A stretch of DNA of 64,000 bases from Luteibacter sp. OK325 (GTDB lineage: Bacteria; Pseudomonadota; Gammaproteobacteria; Xanthomonadales; Rhodanobacteraceae). The position numbers were made by a program, and so were the translations under genes. Below the pieces are notes generated by a model. It did no database searches. It was not told the DNA's origin and saw only the letters and a list, made by a program, of their open reading frames with translations. Location of the stretch: NCBI RefSeq assembly GCF_003050935.1, contig NZ_QAOX01000003.1, positions 1 through 64,000 on the forward strand, in the 5' to 3' direction. Position 1 is the stretch's first letter. Each line of letters starts with the position of its first letter. Below are positions 56,694 through 64,000 of this stretch, in pieces.

Positions 56694-57320
56694 TTACTTC
56701 GAGTAAAGCTCGACGATCAGGGCTTCGTTGATGTCGGCCGGCAGATCACCGCGATCCGGCACAGCCTTGAACGTGCCTGCGAACTTCTTGCTGTCGACCT
56801 CGACCCACGACGGACGAAGGTCCATCGTGTCAAAGACCGTCGCTGCTTCCTGGACGCGCAGCTGGCCGCGAGCCTTTTCGGTCAGCGACACTTCGTCACC
56901 CGGACGGACGTGGTAGGAAGGCACGTTGACCTTCTTGCCATTGACCGTCACGGACTTGTGAGCGACGAGCTGACGAGCCTGGGCGCGGGTAACCGCGAAA
57001 CCCATGCGGAATACGACGTTGTCGAGACGGCTTTCCAGGAGACGCAGCAGGTTTTCACCCGTGTTGCCCTTCTGGGTCGAAGCCTTGGTGTAGTAGTTGC
57101 TGAACTGACGCTCGAGCACACCGTAGATGCGCTTGACCTTCTGCTTTTCACGCAGCTGGACGGCGTAGTCGGACAGACGGGCGCGCTTGTTGGCGCCATG
57201 CTGACCGGGTTTGTTCTCGAGCTTGCACTTGGAATCAAGCGCGCGGGCCGGGCTCTTCAGACCGAGGTCGGCACCTTCACGACGCGCAAGTTTGCAGGTA
57301 GCTCCACGATAACGGGCCAT
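56694..57320 (-). CDS. rpsD: 30S ribosomal protein S4
   Basis: A 208-residue S4, with '[16 protein letters not shown]' start, '[17 protein letters not shown]' and the S4 RNA-binding domain '[22 protein letters not shown]'. It nucleates 30S assembly and, in E. coli, represses its own operon. Placed between rpsK and rpoA as usual. Confidence 0.97.
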   Translation of the reverse strand: MARYRGATCKLARREGADLGLKSPARALDSKCKLENKPGQHGANKRARLSDYAVQLREKQKVKRIYGVLERQFSNYYTKASTQKGNTGENLLRLLESRLDNVVFRMGFAVTRAQARQLVAHKSVTVNGKKVNVPSYHVRPGDEVSLTEKARGQLRVQEAATVFDTMDLRPSWVEVDSKKFAGTFKAVPDRGDLPADINEALIVELYSK

Positions 57321-57331
57321 GGGTATGCTCC

Positions 57332-57718
57332 TTAGACGCGACGCTTCTTGGGGGGACGGCAGCCGTTATGCGGAATCGGCGTGACGTCAATAATGTTGAG
57401 CACTTTGTAGCCCAACGCATTCAGCGAACGCACGGCCGACTCACGGCCCGGGCCTGGGCCCTTGATGCGAACTTCCACGGTCTTCACACCGTAGTCGCCA
57501 GCAGCGCGGCCAGCCTTTTCGGCTGCCACCTGTGCGGCGAACGGGGTCGACTTACGGGAGCCGCGGAAACCCGCGCCGCCTGCAGTCGCCCACGACAGGG
57601 CGTTGCCCTGGCGATCGGTGATCGTGACGATGGTGTTGTTGAAAGAAGCCTGCACGTGGGCCACGGCATCCGTGACAACGCGCTTGATCTTCTTTTTGGT
57701 TTTAACCGGCTTAGCCAT
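57332..57718 (-). CDS. rpsK: 30S ribosomal protein S11
   Basis: A 128-residue S11 with the basic N-terminus '[11 protein letters not shown]', '[19 protein letters not shown]' and the conserved end '[18 protein letters not shown]'. Located 11 bases upstream of rpsD. Confidence 0.97.
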   Translation of the reverse strand: MAKPVKTKKKIKRVVTDAVAHVQASFNNTIVTITDRQGNALSWATAGGAGFRGSRKSTPFAAQVAAEKAGRAAGDYGVKTVEVRIKGPGPGRESAVRSLNALGYKVLNIIDVTPIPHNGCRPPKKRRV

Positions 57719-57730
57719 AATCGGTATCCG

Positions 57731-58087
57731 TTACTTCTTGATCGGACGACGCGGACCCTTGCGGGTACGGGCGTTGGTACGCGTGCGCTGGCCGCGCACC
57801 GGCAGGCCGCGACGGTGGCGCAGGCCACGATAGCAACCGAGGTCCATCAGGCGCTTGACCGCCATACCGATCTCGCGGCGAAGATCGCCCTCGACCGTGT
57901 ACTTGGCGATTTCGGCACGGATCTTCTCGACCTCACCTTCGCTAAGCGACTTGATGGGAGTGGTCGGAACCACGCCCGAGTCGACGCAAACCTTCTTCGC
58001 CCGCGAACGGCCGATTCCATAAATGCTCTGCAGGCCGACCCAGACATGCTTCTGGACCGGCAAATTGACACCCGCGATGCGCGCCAT
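57731..58087 (-). CDS. rpsM: 30S ribosomal protein S13
   Basis: A 118-residue S13 ('[19 protein letters not shown]', '[21 protein letters not shown]'). First gene of the alpha operon. Upstream there is a 125-base gap to secY; no rpmJ (L36) frame is present in it, unlike E. coli. Confidence 0.97.
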   Translation of the reverse strand: MARIAGVNLPVQKHVWVGLQSIYGIGRSRAKKVCVDSGVVPTTPIKSLSEGEVEKIRAEIAKYTVEGDLRREIGMAVKRLMDLGCYRGLRHRRGLPVRGQRTRTNARTRKGPRRPIKK

Positions 58088-58212
58088 GATGTACTGTCTC
58101 CGATGCGTTTCGTGCGCGGTAAACGCGCAATTCTAACCTGAATTAACCTAAACGGGAAGTCCTGCGGCGCTGGGCGCCAAGGCCTCCCCTACTTGGGGAT
58201 CTCCGCTGCGTC

Positions 58213-59532
58213 TCAGCTGCGACGGAGATTGGACTTCTTAAGCAGACTCTCGTACTGGTGGCTGACAAGATGGGCCTGGACCTGAGCCGTAAAGTCCATC
58301 ACCACCACCACCACGATCAGCAGCGAAGTGCCGCCGAAATAGAACGGTACGTGCCAGGCGTTCTGCATGAACGTGGGCACCAGGCAGACCAGGACGATGT
58401 AAACCGCGCCAACACCGGTAAGCCGGGTCATGACGCCATCGATGTAGTCCGCCGTGGCGCGACCCGGACGGATGCCCGGAATCAACGCGCCCGAACGCTT
58501 GAGGTTATCGGCCGTTTCCTGCGAGTTGAACACGATCGCCGTATAGAAGAAGGCGAACCCGATCACCAGCACCGCAAACACGATGTCGTGCACCGGTTCA
58601 CCCGGGCTCAGCGCCGTGGTCAACCACTGCAACCAACGCGACTGGTGGGCAGTGCCGAACCAGGTCGCCGCGGTCGCGGGGAAGAGCAAGAGGCTGGTCG
58701 CGAAGATCGGCGGAATGACACCCGCCATGTTGATCTTCAGCGGCAGGTGCGAAGTCTGGCGCTGGAACTGGCGCTGACTGCCCTGCTTCGCGTAGTTCAC
58801 GGTGATACGCCGTTGGGCGCGCTCCATGAACACCACGAAAGCGGTCACCGCCAGGATCAGCGCGGTCACCATGAGCAGCTTCAGAACCGACAGCTCTCCG
58901 TTGTTCGCCATGGTCAGCGTGTGCGCGATGGCACCCGGGAGACCGGCCACGATACCGGCGAAGATCAGCATCGAAATGCCGTTGCCGATACCACGCTCCG
59001 TGATCTGCTCGCCGAGCCACATCAGGAACATCGTGCCGGCGGTGAGACCGACGACGGATGCCATGACGAAGCCCGCACCGGGCATATAGACCACCGGACC
59101 GCTCGCGCCGACCTGCTTCTGCAGGGCGACCGCGATGCCGAACGCCTGGAATGCCGCCAGGCCAACCGTGCCGAAGCGCGTGTACATGGTCATCTTGCGA
59201 CGACCCGACTCGCCTTCCTTGCGCAGAGCCATGAGCGACGGAATGACCGAGCCCATCATCTGCACCACGATCGACGCCGAGATATACGGCACCACACCGA
59301 GAGCGAACACCGAGAATCGGGAAAGCGAGCCACCCGAGAACATGTTGACCATGTTCAACAGACCGCCGCCACCCTCAACCAGGCTGGTCATCGCCTCGGG
59401 ATTCACGCCCGGAACGGGAATGAACGAACCGAGGCGGAAGACCACCAGCGCACCAATCAAGAAGAAGATGCGCTGACGAAGTTCCGTCAGTTTGCCCAGC
59501 GAGCCGAGCGTTGTGCCCTGCGCTGCTGCCAC
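58213..59532 (-). CDS. secY: preprotein translocase subunit SecY
   Basis: A 439-residue inner-membrane channel subunit of SecYEG with ten membrane segments ('[25 protein letters not shown]', plug region '[25 protein letters not shown]', and '[13 protein letters not shown]'). A GTG start at 59532, with GGAG eight bases upstream, gives the normal N-terminus; the open frame further upstream overlaps rplO and is not coding. Confidence 0.95.
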   Translation of the reverse strand: MAAAQGTTLGSLGKLTELRQRIFFLIGALVVFRLGSFIPVPGVNPEAMTSLVEGGGGLLNMVNMFSGGSLSRFSVFALGVVPYISASIVVQMMGSVIPSLMALRKEGESGRRKMTMYTRFGTVGLAAFQAFGIAVALQKQVGASGPVVYMPGAGFVMASVVGLTAGTMFLMWLGEQITERGIGNGISMLIFAGIVAGLPGAIAHTLTMANNGELSVLKLLMVTALILAVTAFVVFMERAQRRITVNYAKQGSQRQFQRQTSHLPLKINMAGVIPPIFATSLLLFPATAATWFGTAHQSRWLQWLTTALSPGEPVHDIVFAVLVIGFAFFYTAIVFNSQETADNLKRSGALIPGIRPGRATADYIDGVMTRLTGVGAVYIVLVCLVPTFMQNAWHVPFYFGGTSLLIVVVVVMDFTAQVQAHLVSHQYESLLKKSNLRRS

Positions 59533-59536
59533 CTGA

Positions 59537-59968
59537 TTACTCCACGCTGCCGCCGGCGGCTTCGATAGCCGCCTTGGCGCCGGCCGTCGCAAGCACGCCC
59601 GTGAGCTTGATCGCACGGGTGATTTCACCCTTGAGGACGATCTTGACCTTCTTCGCGCGGCTGGTCACGAGACCGGCAGCGTGGAGAGCGATCAGATCGA
59701 TCGTGTCGACCTTCAGGGCAGCCAGCTGGTACAGACGCACTTCTTCGGTGTCGCGCTTCTTCAGCGAGCGGAAGCCAACCTTCGGCAGGCGACGCTGCAG
59801 CGGCATCTGGCCGCCTTCGAAACCGTAGCGATGCGTGCCACCGGCACGTGCATGCTGGCCCTTATGGCCGCGGCCGGCCGTCTTGCCGAGGCCGGAGCCG
59901 ATACCGCGCGCGACGCGGGTACGGACCTTGCGAGCGCCCTTACCGGGACGTAGATCGTTAAGACGCAT
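59537..59968 (-). CDS. rplO: 50S ribosomal protein L15
   Basis: A 143-residue L15 with '[14 protein letters not shown]', the Gly-rich '[20 protein letters not shown]' block and '[15 protein letters not shown]'. Lies 4 bases from the secY start. Confidence 0.97.
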   Translation of the reverse strand: MRLNDLRPGKGARKVRTRVARGIGSGLGKTAGRGHKGQHARAGGTHRYGFEGGQMPLQRRLPKVGFRSLKKRDTEEVRLYQLAALKVDTIDLIALHAAGLVTSRAKKVKIVLKGEITRAIKLTGVLATAGAKAAIEAAGGSVE

Positions 59969-59973
59969 GATTC

Positions 59974-60177
59974 TTACTCCTCGACCCGAACCAGGTAGTA
60001 GACCTTATTGATAAGGCCACGGACCTGCGGGCTATCCTTCAGTTCGCGCACATCGTTGATGTGGCTCAGGCCCAGGGCCTTCACACTCAGACGATGACGA
60101 CCCTGCACACCGCGCAGGCCCTTGACCAGGCGGACGCGGACGGTACCGCCAGCGGCGGTTTCGGTGTTCTTAGCCAT
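59974..60177 (-). CDS. rpmD: 50S ribosomal protein L30
   Basis: A 67-residue L30 ('[25 protein letters not shown]'). The start at 60177 is used; a start ten codons upstream would lie wholly inside rpsE. It overlaps the end of rpsE by 8 bases. Confidence 0.93.
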   Translation of the reverse strand: MAKNTETAAGGTVRVRLVKGLRGVQGRHRLSVKALGLSHINDVRELKDSPQVRGLINKVYYLVRVEE

Positions 60178-60679
60178 TGCCGAGGACCTCTTCGATCGTC
60201 TTGCCACGCTTGGCGGCGATGCGCTTCGGCGATGCGACGGCCTGCAGACCCTTGATCGTCGCGCGGACGAGGTTGATCGGGTTACGCGAGCCGACGGCCT
60301 TGGCGAGCACGTCCTTCACGCCGACCACTTCGAGGACAGCGCGCATGGCGCCGCCGGCGATGACGCCGGTACCCTGGGAAGCGGGCTGCATGTAGACGCG
60401 GGCAGCACCGTGGTTGGCCTTGATGGCGTACCACAGCGTGCCCTGGTTCAGTTCAATCGTGACCATGTTGCGACGGGCGCGTTCCATAGCCTTGGAAATG
60501 GCGACCGGCACTTCGCGTGCCTTGCCATAACCAAAACCGACGCGGCCTTCGCCGTCGCCAACAACAGTCAGCGCGGTGAAGCTCATCTGGCGGCCACCCT
60601 TGACGGTCTTGGCCACGCGGTTGACGGCGATAAGCTTTTCAAGCATGCCGTCCGAATTTTCGCGATCTGTCGAGGACAT
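60170..60679 (-). CDS. rpsE: 30S ribosomal protein S5
   Basis: A 169-residue S5 with '[21 protein letters not shown]', '[14 protein letters not shown]' and '[19 protein letters not shown]'. It is separated from rplR by 130 bases, much longer than the usual few bases in this operon. Confidence 0.97.
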   Translation of the reverse strand: MSSTDRENSDGMLEKLIAVNRVAKTVKGGRQMSFTALTVVGDGEGRVGFGYGKAREVPVAISKAMERARRNMVTIELNQGTLWYAIKANHGAARVYMQPASQGTGVIAGGAMRAVLEVVGVKDVLAKAVGSRNPINLVRATIKGLQAVASPKRIAAKRGKTIEEVLGNG

Positions 60680-60767
60680 CTCTTTTCCTGATAGCCCGGA
60701 ATGATAGTTAGCCGGGACTTCTGTTTACGGCTCGGTCGCCGCTTGGAGTTGTAGGAGCTAAATCGGG

Positions 60768-60795
60768 CGACACCGACCCCGAAAGGCCGATGTCG
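60768..60795 (-). other. hairpin in the rplR-rpsE spacer
   Basis: On the minus strand CGACATCGGCC pairs with GGGTCGGTGTCG over 11 positions (counting G-U pairs) around a short T/C-rich loop. It lies in a 130-base spacer inside the spc operon that shows no reading frame. Confidence 0.55.
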
Positions 60796-60809
60796 TTGCC
60801 TGACGCCTC

Positions 60810-61160
60810 TTAGAACTTGAGGCCGGCTTCACGAGCCGCATCGGCCAGAGCCTTGATGCGACCGTGGTAACGGAAACCCGAGCGATCGAACGCGACTGCT
60901 TCGATACCGGCGGCCTTGGCGCGCTCGGCAACGATGCGGCCAACGGTGGTCGCGGCTTCCATGTTCTTCGTACCCTTCAGACCCTCGGCAACCGCGGACT
61001 GTACGGTCGAGGCGGCTGCCACGACGGTACCGTTCGGTGCGAAGACCTGGGCGTAGATGTGCTGACCGGTGCGATGCACGCTCAGGCGATGAACCGCGAG
61101 CTCACGGATGTGAGAGCGGGTCGACTTGGCGCGGCGCAGGCGGGAATCGTTCTTGTTCAT
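60810..61160 (-). CDS. rplR: 50S ribosomal protein L18
   Basis: A 116-residue L18, a 5S rRNA binder ('[19 protein letters not shown]'-type region, '[22 protein letters not shown]'). Standard place between rplF and rpsE. Confidence 0.97.
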   Translation of the reverse strand: MNKNDSRLRRAKSTRSHIRELAVHRLSVHRTGQHIYAQVFAPNGTVVAAASTVQSAVAEGLKGTKNMEAATTVGRIVAERAKAAGIEAVAFDRSGFRYHGRIKALADAAREAGLKF

Positions 61161-61189
61161 CGTATTACTCCAGAAAGCGGATAGACCGA

Positions 61190-61717
61190 TTAGGCCTTCT
61201 TGGCTTCCTTCAGGATGATCTTCTCGCCCGCGTAACGGACGCCCTTGCCCTTGTAAGGCTCCGGCGAACGGAAAGCACGGATCTTCGCCGCCGTCTGACC
61301 GACGAGCTGCTTGTCAGCGCCCTTGATCAGGATTTCGGTCTGCGTCGGGACTTCGATCGTGATGCCTTCCGGCGCCTCGAAGACGACCGGGTGCGAGAAG
61401 CCGAGCGACAGGTTGACGGCCTTGCCGGCAAGCTGTGCGCGGTAACCCACGCCGACCAGCTCGAGCTTCTTCTCGAAACCCGCGGTAACGCCCTGGACCA
61501 TGTTGGCGACAACGGCGCGAGCCGTACCACCGAACTTATCGTCGGCGCCCTCGGCGAGAACGACGGTGGCGACGCCATTATCCTGCTGGAACGTAACGCC
61601 CGGCAGTTCGTGGGTCGTCAGCGTGCCCTTCGGGCCCTTGACGGAGACAGTACCGTTGGCGATCGAGATCTCGACGCCCTTCGGCAGATTGATAGGCAAC
61701 TTGGCTACACGTGACAT
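61190..61717 (-). CDS. rplF: 50S ribosomal protein L6
   Basis: A 175-residue L6 from the ATG at 61717 ('[16 protein letters not shown]'), with the C-terminal '[16 protein letters not shown]'. Upstream in-frame codons fall within the rpsH 3' region and are not used. Confidence 0.97.
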   Translation of the reverse strand: MSRVAKLPINLPKGVEISIANGTVSVKGPKGTLTTHELPGVTFQQDNGVATVVLAEGADDKFGGTARAVVANMVQGVTAGFEKKLELVGVGYRAQLAGKAVNLSLGFSHPVVFEAPEGITIEVPTQTEILIKGADKQLVGQTAAKIRAFRSPEPYKGKGVRYAGEKIILKEAKKA

Positions 61718-61727
61718 ACGGGACTCC

Positions 61728-62123
61728 TTACGCCACCTGGCCGATGACTTCGCCGCCAAGACCCTTAGCACGGGCCTGAGCGTCGGTCAGGAGACCGGCG
61801 GAAGTCGAGATGATGGAGATGCCCAGGCCGCCGAGGACCTTCGGCAGCTCGTCCTTGCCGCGGTAGACGCGGAGACCGGAACGGCTGACACGGGAGATGG
61901 TTTCGATGGCCGGGAGGCCTTCGAAGTACTTCAGCTTGATCTCGAGGACCGGCTTGCCCGCTTCATCAGCGGAACGGGCGTCGAGGATATAACCCTCTTT
62001 CTGCAGGAGCTGCGCGAGGGCCAGCTTCATTTTCGACGACGGCATACGTACAACCGCTTTGCCAGATGCCTGGCCATTACGGATGCGCGTAAACAGATCG
62101 GCGATGGGATCAGTCATGCTCAT
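61728..62123 (-). CDS. rpsH: 30S ribosomal protein S8
   Basis: A 131-residue S8 ('[15 protein letters not shown]' start, '[21 protein letters not shown]' end). AAGGG stands seven bases before the ATG at 62123. S8 is the spc-operon repressor in E. coli; the 128-base leader in front of it here carries a perfect hairpin. Confidence 0.97.
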   Translation of the reverse strand: MSMTDPIADLFTRIRNGQASGKAVVRMPSSKMKLALAQLLQKEGYILDARSADEAGKPVLEIKLKYFEGLPAIETISRVSRSGLRVYRGKDELPKVLGGLGISIISTSAGLLTDAQARAKGLGGEVIGQVA

Positions 62124-62190
62124 AAGAAAACCCTTGAGAGTGCACCGATATCCGAATTACCGGAAATCTTCAAATTGTAAAGCCGACAGA

Positions 62191-62217
62191 CGTCGGTCTG
62201 CGTTGCGCAGACCGACG
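62191..62217. other. perfect 12-bp hairpin in the rpsN-rpsH spacer
   Basis: CGTCGGTCTGCG and CGCAGACCGACG are exact complements around a 3-base loop. It lies in a 128-base spacer between rpsN and rpsH, without a T run. Confidence 0.75.
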
Positions 62218-62251
62218 ACTATAACAGCTTGCCCCGCCAATGGCGAGTTTT

Positions 62252-62557
62252 TTACCAGCTAGCCTTACGCAGGCCCGGCACATCGCCGCGCATGGTGGCT
62301 TCACGAAGCTTGTTGCGACCAAGGCCGAACTTGCTGTAGACGCCACGCGGGCGGCCGGTCAGGGCGCAGCGGTTACGCTGGCGCGCCGGGCTGGCATCAC
62401 GCGGGAGCTTCTGCAGCTTCGTCTGGGCTTCCATCTTTTCCTCATACGAGGCAGTGGAGCTCAGGACGACCGCCTTCAGTTCGGCACGCTTGGTAGCGAA
62501 CTTCTTGACGAGCTTGGTGCGCTTAACATCGCGCTGGATCATCGAGGTCTTAGCCAT
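62252..62557 (-). CDS. rpsN: 30S ribosomal protein S14
   Basis: A 101-residue S14 of the zinc-free (C-) type, with '[20 protein letters not shown]' start and '[24 protein letters not shown]'. Located 13 bases after rplE. Confidence 0.97.
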   Translation of the reverse strand: MAKTSMIQRDVKRTKLVKKFATKRAELKAVVLSSTASYEEKMEAQTKLQKLPRDASPARQRNRCALTGRPRGVYSKFGLGRNKLREATMRGDVPGLRKASW

Positions 62558-62570
62558 GTTCTACCTGTAA

Positions 62571-63110
62571 TCAGTTGCGGAACGGGAAGCTGAAAGCTTC
62601 CAGCAGCGCCTTGGCTTCTTCGTCGGTCTTGGCGGTGGTGGTGATGGAAATATCCATACCGCGCAGCGCATCAACCTGATCGAAGTCGATTTCCGGGAAA
62701 ATGATCTGTTCCTTGATGCCGAAGTTGTAGTTACCACGGCCATCGAAAGCACGACCCGAGACACCACGGAAGTCGCGCGTACGCGGCAGCGAGATGTTGA
62801 TCAGGCGATCCAGGAATTCCCACATCTGGGCACGACGCAGCGTGACCTTGCAACCGATCGGCCAACCGTCACGGATCTTGAACGAAGCGACCGACACGCG
62901 GGCCTTCGTCGTGATCGGCTTCTGGCCGGCGATCTTGGTCATATCGGCGACCGCGTTCTCGAGGATCTTCTTGTTACCGGCGGCTTCGCCGACGCCCATG
63001 TTGAGCGTGATCTTCGAGATGCGCGGGACTTCCATGACGTTCTGGTAACCGAAGCGCTCAGTGAGCTTCGACATTACCGACTCTTTGTAAAACGTTTCAA
63101 GGCGGGTCAT
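62571..63110 (-). CDS. rplE: 50S ribosomal protein L5
   Basis: A 179-residue L5 that contacts 5S rRNA ('[16 protein letters not shown]', '[19 protein letters not shown]', '[16 protein letters not shown]'). Confidence 0.97.
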   Translation of the reverse strand: MTRLETFYKESVMSKLTERFGYQNVMEVPRISKITLNMGVGEAAGNKKILENAVADMTKIAGQKPITTKARVSVASFKIRDGWPIGCKVTLRRAQMWEFLDRLINISLPRTRDFRGVSGRAFDGRGNYNFGIKEQIIFPEIDFDQVDALRGMDISITTTAKTDEEAKALLEAFSFPFRN

Positions 63111-63122
63111 GACTTCGGTTCC

Positions 63123-63434
63123 TTACGCGTCGACGACTTCGCCAGAACGGAACACGCGCACTTTGCGCCCGTCCTCGAGCGTCTTGGTGCCAGCGCGCTC
63201 GCCCTTGTTCGTGGCGGAGTTGAAGAGCTGTACGTTGGAGATATGGATCGAAGCTTCACGCTCGACGATACCGCCAGGCTGGTTGGCCTGGGGGTTCGGC
63301 TTGGTGTGACGCTTGACGAGGTTGACGTTCGAGACGACAACGCGCTCTCCGTCGACACGCAGCACGTCGCCGCGCTGTCCCTTGTTCTTGCCGGTGGTGA
63401 CTACGACGTTGTCACCCTTGCGGATACGGTTCAT
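63123..63434 (-). CDS. rplX: 50S ribosomal protein L24
   Basis: A 103-residue L24 with the KOW motif '[21 protein letters not shown]' region and '[21 protein letters not shown]'. Confidence 0.97.
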   Translation of the reverse strand: MNRIRKGDNVVVTTGKNKGQRGDVLRVDGERVVVSNVNLVKRHTKPNPQANQPGGIVEREASIHISNVQLFNSATNKGERAGTKTLEDGRKVRVFRSGEVVDA

Positions 63435-63447
63435 GTCTGGCCTCCGC

Positions 63448-63816
63448 TCAGAGCACTTCAGGCGCGAGCGAGACGATCTTCATGAACTTCTCGGTGCGCA
63501 GCTCGCGGGTGACCGGCCCGAAAATACGGGTACCGATCGGCTCGAGCTTATTGTTGAGGAGGACAGCTGCGTTACCGTCGAAACGGATAACGGAGCCATC
63601 GGCGCGGCGAACACCCTTGGCGGTACGAACCACCACGGCATTGTAAACCTCGCCCTTCTTGACCTTACCGCGAGGAATGGCGTCCTTGATGGTCACCTTG
63701 ATGACATCACCAACGCTGGCGTAACGGCGCTTGGAGCCGCCGAGCACCTTGATGCACATCATTTCCTTCGCGCCGCTGTTGTCAGCTGCGGAAAGCGTGC
63801 TCTGTACCTGAATCAT
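63448..63816 (-). CDS. rplN: 50S ribosomal protein L14
   Basis: A 122-residue L14 ('[18 protein letters not shown]', '[21 protein letters not shown]', 'FGPVTRELR'). First gene of the spc operon after rpsQ. Confidence 0.97.
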   Translation of the reverse strand: MIQVQSTLSAADNSGAKEMMCIKVLGGSKRRYASVGDVIKVTIKDAIPRGKVKKGEVYNAVVVRTAKGVRRADGSVIRFDGNAAVLLNNKLEPIGTRIFGPVTRELRTEKFMKIVSLAPEVL

Positions 63817-63827
63817 GGCAGCTCTCC

Positions 63828-64000
63828 TTAGACTTCAGCGCGCGTGATGATTTCGACCACGCGGTGATGCTTGGTCTTCGACAGCGGACGGCATTCCGCG
63901 ATGCGCACCAGGTCACCTTCGTTCGCACCGGTCTCGTCATGTGCGTGAAGCTTCGTGGAGCGACGGATGATCTTGCCGAGCAGCCAATGCTGCACCTGGC
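63828..64000 (-). CDS. rpsQ: 30S ribosomal protein S17 (C-terminal part, cut by window edge)
   Basis: The minus-strand frame ending in TAA at 63828-63830 reads ...[20 protein letters not shown] and on to '[23 protein letters not shown]', the typical C-terminal two thirds of S17. The N-terminus lies beyond the window. Its position before rplN is standard. Confidence 0.93.
   Translation of the reverse strand, partial: QVQHWLLGKIIRRSTKLHAHDETGANEGDLVRIAECRPLSKTKHHRVVEIITRAEV

Noticed and set aside
58088-58212. rpmJ (L36) between secY and rpsM
   Set aside because: No frame with the L36 pattern (MKVRASVK, Cys/His zinc ligands) is found in this gap.

Overview
The window is a high-GC (about 64 percent by eye) chromosomal segment of a gammaproteobacterium, most probably a Rhodanobacteraceae member of the Xanthomonadales (Luteibacter/Dyella type). 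This rests on the overall gene repertoire, the S10-spc-alpha ribosomal block without rpmJ between secY and rpsM, and many REP-like palindromes. It is an inference: no 16S gene is present. There is no phage, plasmid or insertion-sequence gene, no tRNA or rRNA gene and no CRISPR array.

Layout. 1-2.4 kb: the 5' tip of an unknown gene, a GT9 glycosyltransferase and a YncE-like beta-propeller bracketed by two copies of the 3' tail of the neighbouring RND gene. 2.4-8.6 kb: an efflux operon (orphan OmpR-type regulator, TolC-like lipoprotein, periplasmic adaptor, RND pump). 8.8-13.4 kb: an iron island (fetAB exporter, Fur box, catecholate receptor fiu, PKHD hydroxylase piuC). 13.4-19.7 kb: rapA, rhomboid protease, gloA, NCS2-type permease and a lipoprotein. 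20.5-24.2 kb: OmpA-family protein, prpD, and terC behind a yybP-ykoY-type manganese riboswitch. 24.6-29.7 kb: an outer-membrane barrel, then a compact five-gene operon resembling the Fap functional-amyloid system, with a glycine-rich putative fibre protein and a near-consensus sigma-54 promoter. 30-36 kb: fadH and methylcitrate-cycle genes prpC, prpB and prpE. 36-52 kb: housekeeping and metabolic genes (esterase, PAP2 phosphatase, SDR, Gfo/Idh/MocA oxidoreductase, sulfurtransferase, Nudix, FKBP, enoyl-CoA hydratase, mutL, amidase, tsaE, nnrDE, queG). 53-55 kb: class II DAHP synthase and dsbB. 55-64 kb: the spc and alpha ribosomal-protein operons, all on the minus strand and running off the right edge inside rpsQ.

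How genes work together. fetAB, fiu and piuC bring iron export and siderophore uptake side by side around one Fur box. prpE, prpB, prpC and the unlinked prpD make most of the methylcitrate route for propionyl-CoA, next to fadH of fatty-acid oxidation. The five-gene Fap-like operon supplies a cargo, a small partner, a periplasmic C39 peptidase, an FapE-like protein and an FapF-like outer-membrane channel.

Most unusual content. (1) A composite inverted-repeat element of about 0.6-0.7 kb occurs twice (19.8-20.4 and 52.2-52.9 kb), each time just beyond the terminator of a minus-strand gene. It is built of two opposed ~140-bp units whose terminal inverted repeats change in a coordinated, pairing-preserving way, and it carries variable tandem repeats. 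(2) In the Fap-like operon two exported proteins carry a double-glycine leader-like motif beside a C39 peptidase that itself has a signal peptide. (3) About 17 REP palindromes of two compensatory sequence types lie at gene 3' ends, and some supply stop codons. (4) Several unusually long spacers inside the ribosomal operons carry strong hairpins.
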